Part shown: in pieces, positions 22,841 to 32,200 of the stretch | Position numbering within the stretch: the first letter of the stretch is position 1 | Layout: each line of letters begins with the position of its first letter | IMG/VR virus record: IMGVR_UViG_3300024518_001342 | Location: 1-64,000 of that record | DNA length: 64,000 bases | Strand: one strand, 5' to 3' | Origin: a virus | Position numbers and translations under genes: made by a program | Notes under the pieces: model-generated | Databases searched by the model: none | What the model was told of the DNA's origin: nothing | Seen by the model: only the letters and a program-made list of their open reading frames with translations

Positions 22841-24087
22841 TCTTCGCTCATGAGATTTTCTATCATCTCAGTGAGCATGTTATATGAAAGGGGAGTGGTT
22901 GTCAAGTGTTCTTTTTGTTGCTCGGGTTCTTTTTCCGAAGGTGGAACAAACACCGCAGAACCTAATTCCACCATCATTTTATATTCTTTTCCGGGGCGGA
23001 TTTTTGTACGAAGTTGAAAGACGCGATCTCGATCATAATCCGATTTTTCACCTTCAGGAACGTTCAAAAAATAAAAAATAGGATCACCATTATCTTGTGT
23101 TCCTTCCTCAACTGTTAGCGTACCCTTATCATCCCGAATTTGATCAAGCCTGTCTTTGGTGATTTCAATAACTTTATTAGCTTTTACGTCTATAATATCT
23201 ACCTTGTCTTCCCCGTAAGTGTTGTGATTAATAAACTGATATGCTTTTTTCGTAAACTCTGGGCTATCATCAGTAGCCATTAACTCATCTCCAAAGTCAC
23301 GAAACATTTGACGGACAAGCTTTGGACTTAATCCTTGCTTCTTGACAGCACCTTGATAACCCTTCATCTTGCCCTTAAATCCTGAAAAGTTCCATGCTTC
23401 AGCAATTTCAGACAAAGATTTTAACACTCCACGATTGGAAACAGTTTTGGAATCCGATTTCAAAGACCAATCAATTTCTTCAACGGGATCAAGATCCGCG
23501 TCTTTCAATTCTTCTTCTGTTCCTTCAGAAGCTTTGATTGTAAGTTTAACATCGCCTTTAAGTTTTCCCCCAGAACCTTCCCCGGCCACCCCGTCAGCAA
23601 TCACATGGAACTCAACAACTTCTTTTTTGGTGTTGTTGAGTATCTCATCTCTCATTTTCATAATTTTTTTAACAGCTTCTTTATCAGCAAGTTGAGCAAA
23701 AATCGCATTTGTTTTTTTAGAAATAGACGGTACTTCTTGCATCCATTTACCAAAAGACATTCCGGTAGTTTTAACAGACTTCAAGCGTAAGGTAAGTTTA
23801 ACAATGAAGTGATCGGGGTCGCCCCCCATCTTAATGGCGACTACTTGTTTGCTGAAACGTTGGGAAGGATCAACTGATTTTTGAAGTTGAGTAAACTTTG
23901 CTTTAAATTTATCATCAATTTTGCCATAAGCAATATAAAGTGCTAACGCTATAGCAAACAACCCTTCAGCAATATCTCCCTCGTTTTTATTAAATTCAGG
24001 CATTTCTTCCTTTACCGCTTCCGTTACCGCTTCCGTAAGCATCTTGTAAGATAATGACTTTATTATCTCGTTCTTTTTCTTTTTCAT
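22837..24087 (-). CDS. Protein with the same LSYxMLTE motif at both ends, function unknown
   Basis: The 416-residue protein begins MKKKKNEIIKSLSYKMLTEA and ends with PLSYNMLTEMIENLMSEE, so the motif LSY[KN]MLTE occurs near both termini. Both copies hold a possible (L/I)-x-E cleavage site. A segment NEGDIAEGLFAIALALYIA lies near the N-terminus, and the rest is mixed alpha/beta and charged. It may be a processed internal or virion protein. A copy of the ACTATTTA box lies about 105 bases upstream, inside the amidase gene. Confidence 0.5.
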   Translation of the reverse strand: MKKKKNEIIKSLSYKMLTEAVTEAVKEEMPEFNKNEGDIAEGLFAIALALYIAYGKIDDKFKAKFTQLQKSVDPSQRFSKQVVAIKMGGDPDHFIVKLTLRLKSVKTTGMSFGKWMQEVPSISKKTNAIFAQLADKEAVKKIMKMRDEILNNTKKEVVEFHVIADGVAGEGSGGKLKGDVKLTIKASEGTEEELKDADLDPVEEIDWSLKSDSKTVSNRGVLKSLSEIAEAWNFSGFKGKMKGYQGAVKKQGLSPKLVRQMFRDFGDELMATDDSPEFTKKAYQFINHNTYGEDKVDIIDVKANKVIEITKDRLDQIRDDKGTLTVEEGTQDNGDPIFYFLNVPEGEKSDYDRDRVFQLRTKIRPGKEYKMMVELGSAVFVPPSEKEPEQQKEHLTTTPLSYNMLTEMIENLMSEE

Positions 24088-24857
24088 TGTTTTAATACCT
24101 CATCCAATTTTAGTCCCGCGCAATCAATCTTTCGTTTTGTAATGTGATAATGGCTTACCACACCTTTAAACTTTGCGTTCTTTGCGTCACTATAAATAGT
24201 TTCTACTAATTGATTATTCCCCATCGGCGCAACAAGGGGAATATCATAAATTTTATTGAGTGTTTTCGCCAAAGCTTTGAAGGCTTCAATCTGAACTGGA
24301 TAGAATCCTAAGTGTGGCTCAAGCGTCTTGCCGTGGACCTTGGCATCCTTTACTAATGGGCGCATCCCAAAGCCTCGCGTGATATAAGATTCGCGATATT
24401 TAGGATAATAGGCATTAGAGATTTCAACGCCAATGCTGGTATTATTAACCTTACGACTTCCTGCGTGAAAGGCAATATCGTTGGTGTCCATTATTTGATA
24501 AATGGTTCCGTCATTATCAATCAAAAAATGAACTGATAGTTTTCGTTTCGATAAGACCTTGAAGCAGGACGCAGAGGATAGACACACATCCCAATGAGCC
24601 ACAAACATTGTTGGCTTGCGCTTTGCTGGTGCTGTCCTATAACAATTGCTCGGGAGTTCCATTCCATCTTCTGTGCGGAAGTTCTTTACTTTATCCCATT
24701 CAATATGCCACAACTGACCATTAGCAATAATGCCGGTTAGTTTTTTAGCTTTGGGTGGTTCATAAAATTCTATCTCTGTCGCCTTGCGTCGGTAGACTGA
24801 ATCTAAATCAACTGAGCCGTTCTTAAATAGAGAACAAATTGGCTCATACCACTTCAT
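24084..24857 (-). CDS. N-acetylmuramoyl-L-alanine amidase (amidase_2/T7 lysozyme type)
   Basis: The 257-residue enzyme keeps the zinc ligands of T7-lysozyme-type amidases: H88 (VAHWD), H238 and C246 (HITKRKIDC, spaced 8 residues as in T7 lysozyme), with H131 in FHAGSR and the core SIGVEIS. It should cut the bond between MurNAc and the peptide stem. An N-terminal part of about 80 residues precedes the domain. No signal peptide is seen, so it would need a holin or act from the virion. It overlaps the ClpP-like gene by 14 bases. Confidence 0.85.
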   Translation of the reverse strand: MKWYEPICSLFKNGSVDLDSVYRRKATEIEFYEPPKAKKLTGIIANGQLWHIEWDKVKNFRTEDGMELPSNCYRTAPAKRKPTMFVAHWDVCLSSASCFKVLSKRKLSVHFLIDNDGTIYQIMDTNDIAFHAGSRKVNNTSIGVEISNAYYPKYRESYITRGFGMRPLVKDAKVHGKTLEPHLGFYPVQIEAFKALAKTLNKIYDIPLVAPMGNNQLVETIYSDAKNAKFKGVVSHYHITKRKIDCAGLKLDEVLKQ

Positions 24858-25485
24858 CAGCTATGCCCCACTTTACAGCTTGCTCCGCATTAAAGTATGT
24901 GTCTGTCTTTTTTCTGAATATTGCTTTAAGTTCCTTGAGGCTTAGTTTTGTTTCCTCAAGGAGTGCGCTTGTTAGTTGTTGCTGATACCATCGTACTTCG
25001 CGAATATCTGTTTCTAGTTCTTTGATAGAACCAAAGTGACCACCTTGAACGGAGTGCATCATCAGCCTACAATTCTTTCCAACCTTGCGTTTGCCGGGTG
25101 TTCCCCCTGCTAAAAGTAAAATACCAGCAGACATAATCTTTCCTACGCCAAATGTTTCTATGTCGCAATCCCTTCTAACCAATCGCATACAATCATAGAT
25201 AGCAAACATGTCCTGAACGTGGCCACCCTCGGTGGAAACAAGAAGCTCAATAGGATCGCAAGGTTCATCAGGATTTTCCTTTTTGGATTGCTCATCGCAG
25301 ATTTTATCATGCAAAATTTGAAGGGCTTGAATTGCCTCTCTCCCTTGATCTTCGTTAATCTCTCCATAGATGGCGAACGATCTTAAGTAAGAGTCTCCGC
25401 CCAAATCGGGAAACATTAATACTTGGGGTTCATCCTTGTCTTCAGTGTCTTCGGCTTCGCCAGGTGCTTCTTCATTGGTCGTCAT
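24844..25485 (-). CDS. ClpP-like serine protease
   Basis: The 213-residue protein has the ClpP fold with catalytic residues S119 (GVGKIMSAGI), H144 (LMMHSVQGG) and D195 (TDTYFNAEQA). An acidic N-terminal extension of about 20 residues replaces the usual propeptide. No ClpX/ClpA partner is encoded nearby. In other phages ClpP-like proteases act in capsid maturation; a separate gp21-like protease may exist beyond the window, so this one may do something else, such as host protein turnover. Confidence 0.85.
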   Translation of the reverse strand: MTTNEEAPGEAEDTEDKDEPQVLMFPDLGGDSYLRSFAIYGEINEDQGREAIQALQILHDKICDEQSKKENPDEPCDPIELLVSTEGGHVQDMFAIYDCMRLVRRDCDIETFGVGKIMSAGILLLAGGTPGKRKVGKNCRLMMHSVQGGHFGSIKELETDIREVRWYQQQLTSALLEETKLSLKELKAIFRKKTDTYFNAEQAVKWGIADEVV

Positions 25486-25885
25486 TATTTGCTTCCTTGT
25501 GTCTGTCTTCTTGATAAATATCAGTCAAAACTCTCATGGCGCTTTTCCAATCAAAAACTTCAAGTTGCCACTTGTAGTCTTCGGGATAGTGTTCCTTAAA
25601 AAGTTGTATGGTTTCTTTTTTCCAATCATCAAACTCGTTGTCTAACTCATTACGTTTAAGTTTAGCAAGTTCTGAATCTAATGTCAAGGCAATTGATCGC
25701 TGATATAGTTGATCCATAAAAGAAACTTTATAGACGATGGTGCCCATAAGTTTGAGGCACTGATCACCAACCTTGCGAACTAGGTGTGCGGTTGCGGACC
25801 ATCCAGAACGGAAAGTCAAAAATGATTTGATAATGTAACCAATAAAAAAACCAATAACCAACAAGGCGAAGTTTGCGTCTTCCAT
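25472..25885 (-). CDS. Membrane-anchored protein, function unknown
   Basis: The 137-residue protein starts with a transmembrane helix (FALLVIGFFIGYIIKSFL, about residues 6-23) and continues as a charged helical domain with an acidic end. I do not recognise the family. The ATG at 25885 has no ribosome binding site and lies 8 bases after a TATAAT box. Confidence 0.55.
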   Translation of the reverse strand: MEDANFALLVIGFFIGYIIKSFLTFRSGWSATAHLVRKVGDQCLKLMGTIVYKVSFMDQLYQRSIALTLDSELAKLKRNELDNEFDDWKKETIQLFKEHYPEDYKWQLEVFDWKSAMRVLTDIYQEDRHKEANNDDQ

Positions 25886-25893
25886 TAGTTATT

Positions 25894-25922
25894 ATTATAC
25901 ACAATCACTCAGTAAAAGTAAA
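25894..25922 (-). promoter_or_regulatory. Promoter of the 25472-25885 gene, probably leaderless
   Basis: TTTACT (25917-25922, four of six), a 17-base spacer and a perfect TATAAT (25894-25899), 8 bases before the ATG. Confidence 0.5.
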
Positions 25923-25990
25923 ATTATTGTGAGAGATAAAAGTATCCCAATGTGAAAGCCCGCAGAAAATATGGCTATTTTTTCAGGCAT
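25895..25990 (-). CDS. Possible 31-residue hydrophobic peptide
   Basis: An ATG-started ORF of 31 codons fills most of the gap after the prohead-core-like gene. It reads MPEKIAIFSAGFHIGILLSL and continues as a hydrophobic helix ending LLLLSDCV. One membrane span is clear. The ribosome binding site is weak, and the ORF overlaps a promoter, so it may be chance. Confidence 0.3.
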   Translation of the reverse strand: MPEKIAIFSAGFHIGILLSLTIILLLLSDCV

Positions 25991-26011
25991 AAGCCGTTCG
26001 GATTGTAAGCT

Positions 26012-26785
26012 CTACTTCTTTTGTAATCGGGCAAAAATACGGTCGGCAATTTTATTAATTTTCGCCTCTTGCAGTCGCGCTCGTTTTTCTTTGCGGAGTC
26101 GTGCGATAACTCGTTTGCGAACTGCTTCGTTGAGCTTCTTATCGTCAATAACTTCAATGCCAAGTTTGGCGAGTGCTTCTTCTAGCTCCTCAATTTCTTC
26201 TTCGCCTTCGATTTCAACTTCTTCTTCGCCACCAACATCACTCATTTCAACTTCAGCTTCGGCGTCAACAACTTCTTCACCACCTTCGAGTGCGCCACTT
26301 GCTTCTAGTTGTGCTGCGAGATCGACAATTGCTTGTGCAGCTTCGGGAGTAATTTCGGCATCGCCTCCTGATGCTTCCGCATCAAGTTCTGCGCCTTCTT
26401 CGTCTGCGATGTCATCTTCTGCGCCAAGCTCATCTCCCATAGCATCAATTTCTTCTTCTTCGTGTTCGTCTTCCGCAAAAAGATTTTCGTTTGTACTTGA
26501 TTCTTGTCCGTCTGCCTTTGGTCTGTAACCAGGAGATTTTGCTTTTGGACCTTTTTCTGGCTTGTCTTCTTCACCCTTGCCTGGTGTGCCGTATGCGTCT
26601 TTCTTGTAGCCGTCTTCACCTGGCTCGTCTTTTTGACCCTTCTTGGTTGTCCTTCCCTTTGCATCACCTGTGCCATAATCTTCTGCAAAGAATGATTCAC
26701 TTAACTCGGGAATATCAGCAAGCCTCATCATCCTGCGGACGGTTGCCTCATTCAATAGAGATTTTGATTTCTTGTTTTTTGCCAT
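26012..26785 (-). CDS. Acidic prohead-core/scaffold-like protein
   Basis: The 257-residue protein is extremely rich in Glu, Asp and Ala, with a basic N-terminus (MAKNKKSKSLLNEATVRRMM) and a basic helical C-terminus (KRVIARLRKEKRARL). Several (L/I)-x-E sites occur (LLNE, LSE), as expected for head-core proteins degraded by the prohead protease, for example T4 gp67/gp68-type. SLLNEATVRRMM-like starts recur, as I recall, in virion proteins of aquatic phages. An ACTATTTA box lies 40 bases upstream and the start has AAGGAGA. Confidence 0.6.
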   Translation of the reverse strand: MAKNKKSKSLLNEATVRRMMRLADIPELSESFFAEDYGTGDAKGRTTKKGQKDEPGEDGYKKDAYGTPGKGEEDKPEKGPKAKSPGYRPKADGQESSTNENLFAEDEHEEEEIDAMGDELGAEDDIADEEGAELDAEASGGDAEITPEAAQAIVDLAAQLEASGALEGGEEVVDAEAEVEMSDVGGEEEVEIEGEEEIEELEEALAKLGIEVIDDKKLNEAVRKRVIARLRKEKRARLQEAKINKIADRIFARLQKK

Positions 26786-26824
26786 TTTGCGATTGTCTCC
26801 TTAAAACTTAATCGGTTTATACAA

Positions 26825-26832
26825 TAAATAGT
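26825..26832 (-). promoter_or_regulatory. ACTATTTA box before the prohead-core-like gene
   Basis: The box lies 40 bases upstream of the ATG at 26785 with a normal leader and ribosome binding site. Next to it is an inverted repeat (26835-26844 with 26861-26870). Confidence 0.6.
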
Positions 26833-26834
26833 GC

Positions 26835-26870
26835 CTAAAGACACAAAAAACCATATTATAGTATCTTTAG
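26835..26870. repeat. Inverted repeat in the 26786-26910 gap
   Basis: Ten-base arms (26835-26844 and 26861-26870, one wobble) enclose a 16-base loop with the T run inside the loop rather than after the stem. It is therefore not a normal terminator. It may protect the end of the sigma-like transcript or affect the adjacent ACTATTTA box. Nothing else is seen in this 125-base gap. Confidence 0.4.
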
Positions 26871-26910
26871 TTTGGTGAGTGGTGAGGGGGTCTTAATTTA
26901 CACTTTGTTT

Positions 26911-27165
26911 TTATTCCTCGTCGCTCAACTCCTCACGAAATTGGGGGTGAGTTTTTGACACCCTGGCTAACGCCTTGTTCTCAATCTGCTTGACCCTGGA
27001 AGCAGTTAGTTTTAGTCTATCTCCAATTTTTGTTAAAGTCAGGCTGCCTTCTTTCTGAACTGTTATTTCTACACAGTTAAGATCCTGGGGATAATCCATC
27101 CACAAGCGACATTCTTTTACCTGGCAACACTTCTTTTCCTTTTGGCACTTGGTATAACATTTCAT
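26911..27165 (-). CDS. Sigma-region-4-like protein with a cysteine cluster
   Basis: The 84-residue protein has, in its second half, a helix-turn-helix of sigma-70 region 4 type: SLTLTKIGDRLKLTASRVKQ and IENKALARV (about residues 41-70). The first half has six cysteines (CYTKCQKEKKCCQVKEC then NCV), which could bind a metal. There is no region 2, so it cannot open promoters alone; it may be an appropriator that redirects host polymerase, as T4 gp33/gp55 do. It is the best candidate for late promoter choice in the window. Confidence 0.65.
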   Translation of the reverse strand: MKCYTKCQKEKKCCQVKECRLWMDYPQDLNCVEITVQKEGSLTLTKIGDRLKLTASRVKQIENKALARVSKTHPQFREELSDEE

Positions 27166-27482
27166 AAATCCGGGTGCTCCTGTTCTAGCATATCAAAAAT
27201 ATTTTCTACTTCATCATCTTCCAGGGCAAAAGTGTTTTTAGTTTGTTTCATCTCTACTAGATTCTTTTCTACCTTCTTTAATTGCGCCTTGCTTTGAACT
27301 TTAGTATCCCCTTTCATCTTCGCTATAAAGTTCATAAAGTCCTCATCCCTATTGATGTATCCGTCTATCATTCCACGCAAAAATTTGGCTTGGGTAAGAC
27401 TATCATACTGAAGCTGAACCTTGAACTTGGCTTTGTCGTTTGCTGGAATGGTAAAGATTATCTTTTTAGTCTTCTCGATCAT
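27162..27482 (-). CDS. Small protein, possible ribbon-helix-helix fold
   Basis: The ATG at 27482 shares a base with the stop of the Dam-like gene (TAATG), giving 106 residues. The start KKIIFTIPANDKAKFKVQL, then LTQAKFLRGMIDGYI, fits a strand followed by two helices as in ribbon-helix-helix DNA-binding proteins. The C-terminal half is helical and acidic. Function not known; a regulator is plausible. Confidence 0.45.
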   Translation of the reverse strand: MIEKTKKIIFTIPANDKAKFKVQLQYDSLTQAKFLRGMIDGYINRDEDFMNFIAKMKGDTKVQSKAQLKKVEKNLVEMKQTKNTFALEDDEVENIFDMLEQEHPDL

Positions 27483-27970
27483 TATCTTTCCATTGTTTTG
27501 ATGGTAGGACCGCTGACCCAACGGAATTTTCCCATATCGAACACAACCAACGCAGAAGGGAATGGGGCTGAATTTTGTTTATCGTTTCCGTTTGTGAACT
27601 TCAGCCGACCCTTAATAAAGTAAATAGCGTTTGCTTCCATCACATAATCGTGCCAATACTTAGTGTCGGTACGGGAAGGGATCAGCATAACCACAGTCGC
27701 ATTGTTCTGAGTTGATTCCTCATAAGATTTCTTTACCCACTTACTTATGTCTCCATAAGGAGGGTTGACAAAGACAACCTCGTTTTCCCAACTCTGCGAA
27801 AGGCCATCGTCTTCCCTGGTATAATACTTCTCACACTTAGCAGTGGTAGGAGTGCTACACGGGTCAAGGGTAAACTTAAATTTTTTGTTTAACTTAGCAA
27901 AGAATTCAGGCGGGGTTCCCCACTCATTAGTCTTTGAGCTAAACATCGTCTTTTGTGTTTGTATATCCAT
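27482..27970 (-). CDS. Dam-like DNA N6-adenine methyltransferase (phage type)
   Basis: The 162-residue protein matches the small phage DNA adenine methyltransferase family: a start with EWGTPPEFFAKL, LDPCS, the catalytic VFVNPPYG (NPPY at 69-72), and a later region with KGRLKF and SALVVF. It transfers a methyl group from S-adenosylmethionine to adenine in DNA. It is the second adenine methyltransferase of the window, after the permuted one at 19476-20762. Protection against host restriction is the likely role. Confidence 0.88.
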   Translation of the reverse strand: MDIQTQKTMFSSKTNEWGTPPEFFAKLNKKFKFTLDPCSTPTTAKCEKYYTREDDGLSQSWENEVVFVNPPYGDISKWVKKSYEESTQNNATVVMLIPSRTDTKYWHDYVMEANAIYFIKGRLKFTNGNDKQNSAPFPSALVVFDMGKFRWVSGPTIKTMER

Positions 27971-28211
27971 CTTTTATTTCCTTTATCAAATTGTTTGCAC
28001 GGTCCCAACATTCGGGACAGTAAAGCCGAACTGTATCTTCTTTAACAATAACGCTCCAACTCATTACCATCTCTTTATTCTTTTTATCGAAGTCCTTCTG
28101 GCACACCAAGCATTCTTCACCTAACTTGTTAAAGAGCCCCACTTTTTCTTGGAGATCTTTCTTGGCTTCTTTTTCTTGTTTCCGTTTTAGTTTCTTCTTT
28201 AGACTAGACAC
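27939..28211 (-). CDS. Small zinc-binding protein, function unknown
   Basis: I prefer the GTG at 28211, which overlaps the dUTPase stop by a few bases and follows a purine-rich site, giving 90 residues. The first 25 residues are very basic; two Cys pairs follow (CLVC and CPECW). The centre reads MVMSWSVIVKEDTVRLYC. The layout recurs in T4-like phages of aquatic hosts, as I recall, with no known role. Confidence 0.55.
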   Translation of the reverse strand: MSSLKKKLKRKQEKEAKKDLQEKVGLFNKLGEECLVCQKDFDKKNKEMVMSWSVIVKEDTVRLYCPECWDRANNLIKEIKDGYTNTKDDV

Positions 28212-28704
28212 TTTTTTCTTCTTTCTTGTCCGTAGATCCCAATGCGCCGTCTCCTCTCTCAGAAATAGTAATCGGATACCAATCGTAAAGATCTCCACTC
28301 GCAGTTTCAAGCGCACGGAAATGAACCACCGGAGTCATTACCGCTTGGGCAATCTTCGTTTGGGGTTCAATGATTTGTGTCTCCGTTCCAATATTGTGCA
28401 GATTTACAAACACTTCACCATCGTATCCCGAATCAACAACACACGCGCCAACGATCAAAGATCGCTTTGCTGCAATTCCTGAACGGTTTTTGATCTCAAG
28501 CATATACCCATGAGGTACGCCGAAGCGATAGCCTGTGGACAAGACTGCACACTTACCAGGCTCAATCGTTACACTGTCTTGGTTTGGGCTCGGTAACAAT
28601 CCTTGTGGTTCGGGGTTAAAATATAAATCCAACCCCGCATCACTTGGGTTTGCTCTTTCTGGTGGGTGGACATCCTTTCTTAATCTTGTATATTCAATAA
28701 TCAT
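28204..28704 (-). CDS. dut: dUTP diphosphatase (dUTPase)
   Basis: The 166-residue enzyme has all five trimeric dUTPase motifs in order: DAGLDLY, KNRSGIAAK, VVDSGYDGEV, KIAQAVMTPV and SERGDGALGST at the C-terminus. It hydrolyses dUTP to dUMP, keeping uracil out of DNA and feeding dTMP synthesis. It stands with other nucleotide and DNA genes and is cotranscribed with the methyltransferase region. Confidence 0.95.
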   Translation of the reverse strand: MIIEYTRLRKDVHPPERANPSDAGLDLYFNPEPQGLLPSPNQDSVTIEPGKCAVLSTGYRFGVPHGYMLEIKNRSGIAAKRSLIVGACVVDSGYDGEVFVNLHNIGTETQIIEPQTKIAQAVMTPVVHFRALETASGDLYDWYPITISERGDGALGSTDKKEEKSV

Positions 28705-29043
28705 TTATCTTTCCTTTGAGGCACTTGCCTCACTTCTAAAACTCAACCAAGAACGAACCAAGTCTCCTCGGCCCGGACCTTGCGAGTGTGTGTTGTACCA
28801 CATAACTTTCCATCCTATCTCCTCGTAGTCGGTCAAGATGGAGGAGTCTTTATGTAAAATATCTGTCCACTCTGAAGGGACATCAATTTCCAGACCCTTG
28901 GGCTTGCGAGTTTCTGCCAATTTACTTCTCAGTCGTTCATTGATGGTGCGCCTGATTGTTCTTTTCAAGACATGTCTCATCTTGATTGTATTTCCTTCTG
29001 GTGGATTTAGGTCTTCAATCAGCACCTCATATTCATTCTTCAT
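28705..29043 (-). CDS. Small basic protein, function unknown
   Basis: The ATG at 29043 shares a base with the stop of the gene before (TAATG), giving 112 residues (MKNEYEVLIEDLNPPEG...). A basic middle (LKRTIRRTINERLRSKL) may contact nucleic acid. I do not recognise the family. Its stop lies directly beside the dUTPase start. Confidence 0.55.
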   Translation of the reverse strand: MKNEYEVLIEDLNPPEGNTIKMRHVLKRTIRRTINERLRSKLAETRKPKGLEIDVPSEWTDILHKDSSILTDYEEIGWKVMWYNTHSQGPGRGDLVRSWLSFRSEASASKER

Positions 29044-29273
29044 TAAAAATAACACCTCTCGCACATGAAAATTAAGATCCATCCTCCTGACATTGGATCT
29101 TTTACTATATCAAATTCTTTAACCTTTTTGTGCTCCCGACCTAATTTATTAGCGTGAAATACTCCGCGCTCAAGCAAGTATTCGGAGATACTTCCTTCTG
29201 CTTCAGCTTCCGCCTCATCAGATCCAATAATTAATCTATACACCTCTAGTGTGTGTTCTTCTTGTGTAAACAT
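29043..29273 (-). CDS. Small protein, function unknown
   Basis: A 76-residue protein, acidic in the first half (SDEAEAEAEGSISEYL), ending with CERCYF. It starts 3 bases after the dnaE stop codon and is presumably cotranscribed with it. No family recognised. Confidence 0.5.
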   Translation of the reverse strand: MFTQEEHTLEVYRLIIGSDEAEAEAEGSISEYLLERGVFHANKLGREHKKVKEFDIVKDPMSGGWILIFMCERCYF

Positions 29274-29276
29274 TTT

Positions 29277-32200
29277 TTACCCCACTAATATAAAATTATG
29301 CTTAACAGAGCGAGTCGAAAAACCCCACTGGTCATCATAATCTAGTTTTGTTATATATGGTCGGTTCAGATGAACCTTGTCTTCAGATCTCACATTCCAG
29401 CACTTAATGTCCGTGCTTTGACAAGTATCGTCAATCACATTTATAATCCAAAAGTCCCGACCATTCTTTGTTTGCCTGACGGTTACGCTTCTTGGGATAA
29501 GCCAACACAACCCCAGGTCTTTATCAAATTGTGCGATGGGAGGAACGCAGTTGTGTTCTATTCGTTCGCGTACCTTTTTGTCCATAACTAACTCAAACGG
29601 AAAGATTCCCGTAAGAGAAACAACATTCTCAATTCGTTCTTCTTCTGTAAAATCTATCTCACCACAATACTTGGTTATATTATCCTCAAGTCTCTTTTTG
29701 TTCTTTGGTCGATCACTTACGGTTGAAAGCCATAAGTGCTTACAATGTTTAAAGCGATCATCTGCAATAGAATCACAAGCACCGGACCTCACCAGAACAT
29801 CCAAAGCCTTTTTATTTAATTTAGAATAGCTGACGTTCTCGTTGAATAGAAAATCCTCTACATGTTTAAAGGGTCGGTTCTGTAAAATCTGATCCATAGC
29901 CTTTTCGCCAAGGCCTTTGATGGAAGTAAGAGGCTGAACCAGTTGACCATCTGTGGAAATATCCCACGATCTTCCTGAAGTATTTATTTCAACTTCTTGG
30001 ATGTCATAGCCCAAATTCTTTACTACATTGATGGCTCGCTCTTTTCTGCCCTCGGGTTCTTTATTCAAGAACGCCACACACCATTCAGCCGGATAGTAAT
30101 TTAGAAGCCAAGCGCACTGGTAAGATAGTATACTATAACCGACAGCATGGGACTTATTAAAACCATAACCACTAAAATACTCAAAAGTGTTCCAAAGGTC
30201 TTCTGCTTGTTTTTTGCTAATTCCCTTTTCTGAACATCCTGCCACGAACTTAGTATGAATTCTAGTCTTTTCCTCTGCACCTTTTCCTGTTCCTTTCTTT
30301 GTTAATAGTTTGCGTAAAAGATTACCCTCGTCCAAGGAAATGTCTTTTCCCAGTCGGTGGGCAAGCAAAGCAATCTGCTCTTGGAAAATCAAAAACCCAT
30401 AAGTTTCTTCCGTCACTTCTTGTATGATTGGGTGAGGATATTTTATGTATTGTGGACTTTCTTTTGCCTCTACATAATCTCTATCGACCTTTGCGCCTAA
30501 CGGTCCTGGTCTAAAGATGGAAGTGATCGCCGCGATATCGACCAAACTTGTTGGCTTGGCTTTTTTACAAAAGCCCTGTGCTCCTGGTTCTGTGAATTGA
30601 AAGACACCAGCCCATTTACCTTTATGGAAAATGTTTTTATAAATATCCTGATTATCAAAGTCTAGTTTATCAGGATGCAAGTGCTCATCATAGAAATTCT
30701 TAATCTCTACAAACGAGGGATCTGTAATCCCTTTGTGCCTCTCTAGAACTTTGCCAATGGCATCTTCAATCATTCTAAGAGTGCTCAAGCCAAGAATGTC
30801 AAATTTGATAAAGCCCATTGGTTCAAGATGCCTGACGTTTTGTCCTTCGGTCCAAGGTGTTTGTCTTACTCCACCACTATAGATCAAGGGCATATATTTA
30901 TTTAAGTTCTCTCCGACTACAAGACCACCGGCATGGCGCGAACAAGATCTAACCTGTCCAACTAGAGTGCGGACATGTGTTTCTACTTCGGGATAATCTC
31001 TAAGGAATTGTTGCAGCGTCGTGCTATACTTCATCACTTCATCAAAAGTCGGAGCGTAGACACCTGTCTTTATACCATGATCCCTTTTGGCTGGTCCTAT
31101 GGATTCGCCAACCATTTTGCTTGTAACTTTATTGACTTCTTGAAAGGGCACTTTATAAAGTTTAGAAATGTCTTTTATGAGTGACCGTAGTTGTAGCGTG
31201 TTCCAGTTAGAGATCGGAACTACATTATCTTCGCCCCATTCCTTGACTAACATTTCCTTCAACACAAACGGATCTGACACATCATAATCAATGTCTGGAT
31301 AATCTGTTGCGTCTGCTCTCAAGAACCTAGAAAATAATAGCCCATACTTAATAGGATCTACTTGTGTAATGCCCAAAGCATACGCAACCAATGATCCACC
31401 GGCTGAACCTCGCGATGGTCCCGTTAACTGTGTTGCTGTAGCTTTGTCAGCAATCGCTTTCATTGTTAAAAAATATCTGCTAAAGCCGCGATCTTTGATT
31501 ACCTCTAGTTCATGCTTGAGGCGATCAAGATATTCTTGACTGTGTTTGGTTTGCGATTGCAAGCCATTGGATGCAGCAACACTCAATGCGGTATCTTCAT
31601 CTAGTCCATCGGGTATAACAAAAGATGGGAGCCTAACTGTATTGTCTGGATAAAACTTTTCAATTCTGTTGTGAGCTATATCATAAGTTCGCTCAATAGA
31701 TTCCATAATCAGATCGTCATCATATTTCTCACCCAACTCTGACGAATACTTTTTATAGGATTCCCACATTTGATCTCCGTTTTTAGGATATAGTTCGTGA
31801 GGAACCTGCTCTAGTGATTCTGGCATGTCGCCATGAAATGCCGCCAAGCCTGGGTGGAGTCTCTTATATAATTCACGATCTTTCCACACTTCGGGATTGT
31901 AAAAGTGGCTGTCGCAAGTGGAAATGAGTTCCACTCCATATTCTTTTGCAACCTGAATAACAAAATGATTAAGATTGTGTTGGTCTTGATCGCTCCACCA
32001 CTGAAGTTCACCATACCATCTATCTCCCAAAATACCTAACATATTCTCGGTTGTTGTTCGCATAGCCTCTAGTATCTTTTCATCACCGTCATCTTTATTT
32101 TTCCAATAATCTGTAGCATAAACTCCACCTAAACACGCACTAGATGCGATGACGCCCTCGCCATGTTCGCGGAGCATTTCTAAATCAATTCTTGGGAACC

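Noticed and set aside
24193-24200. ACTATTTA copy inside the amidase gene
   Set aside because: It lies in coding sequence about 105 bases before the next start. It may be a promoter for the 22837-24087 gene, but a chance match is as likely, so it is not listed as a feature.
25971-26528. Plus-strand ORF of 185 codons rich in Ser and Ala
   Set aside because: It is the antisense of the Glu/Asp/Ala-rich prohead-core-like gene; acidic codons read backwards give Ser. It has no ribosome binding site or promoter.
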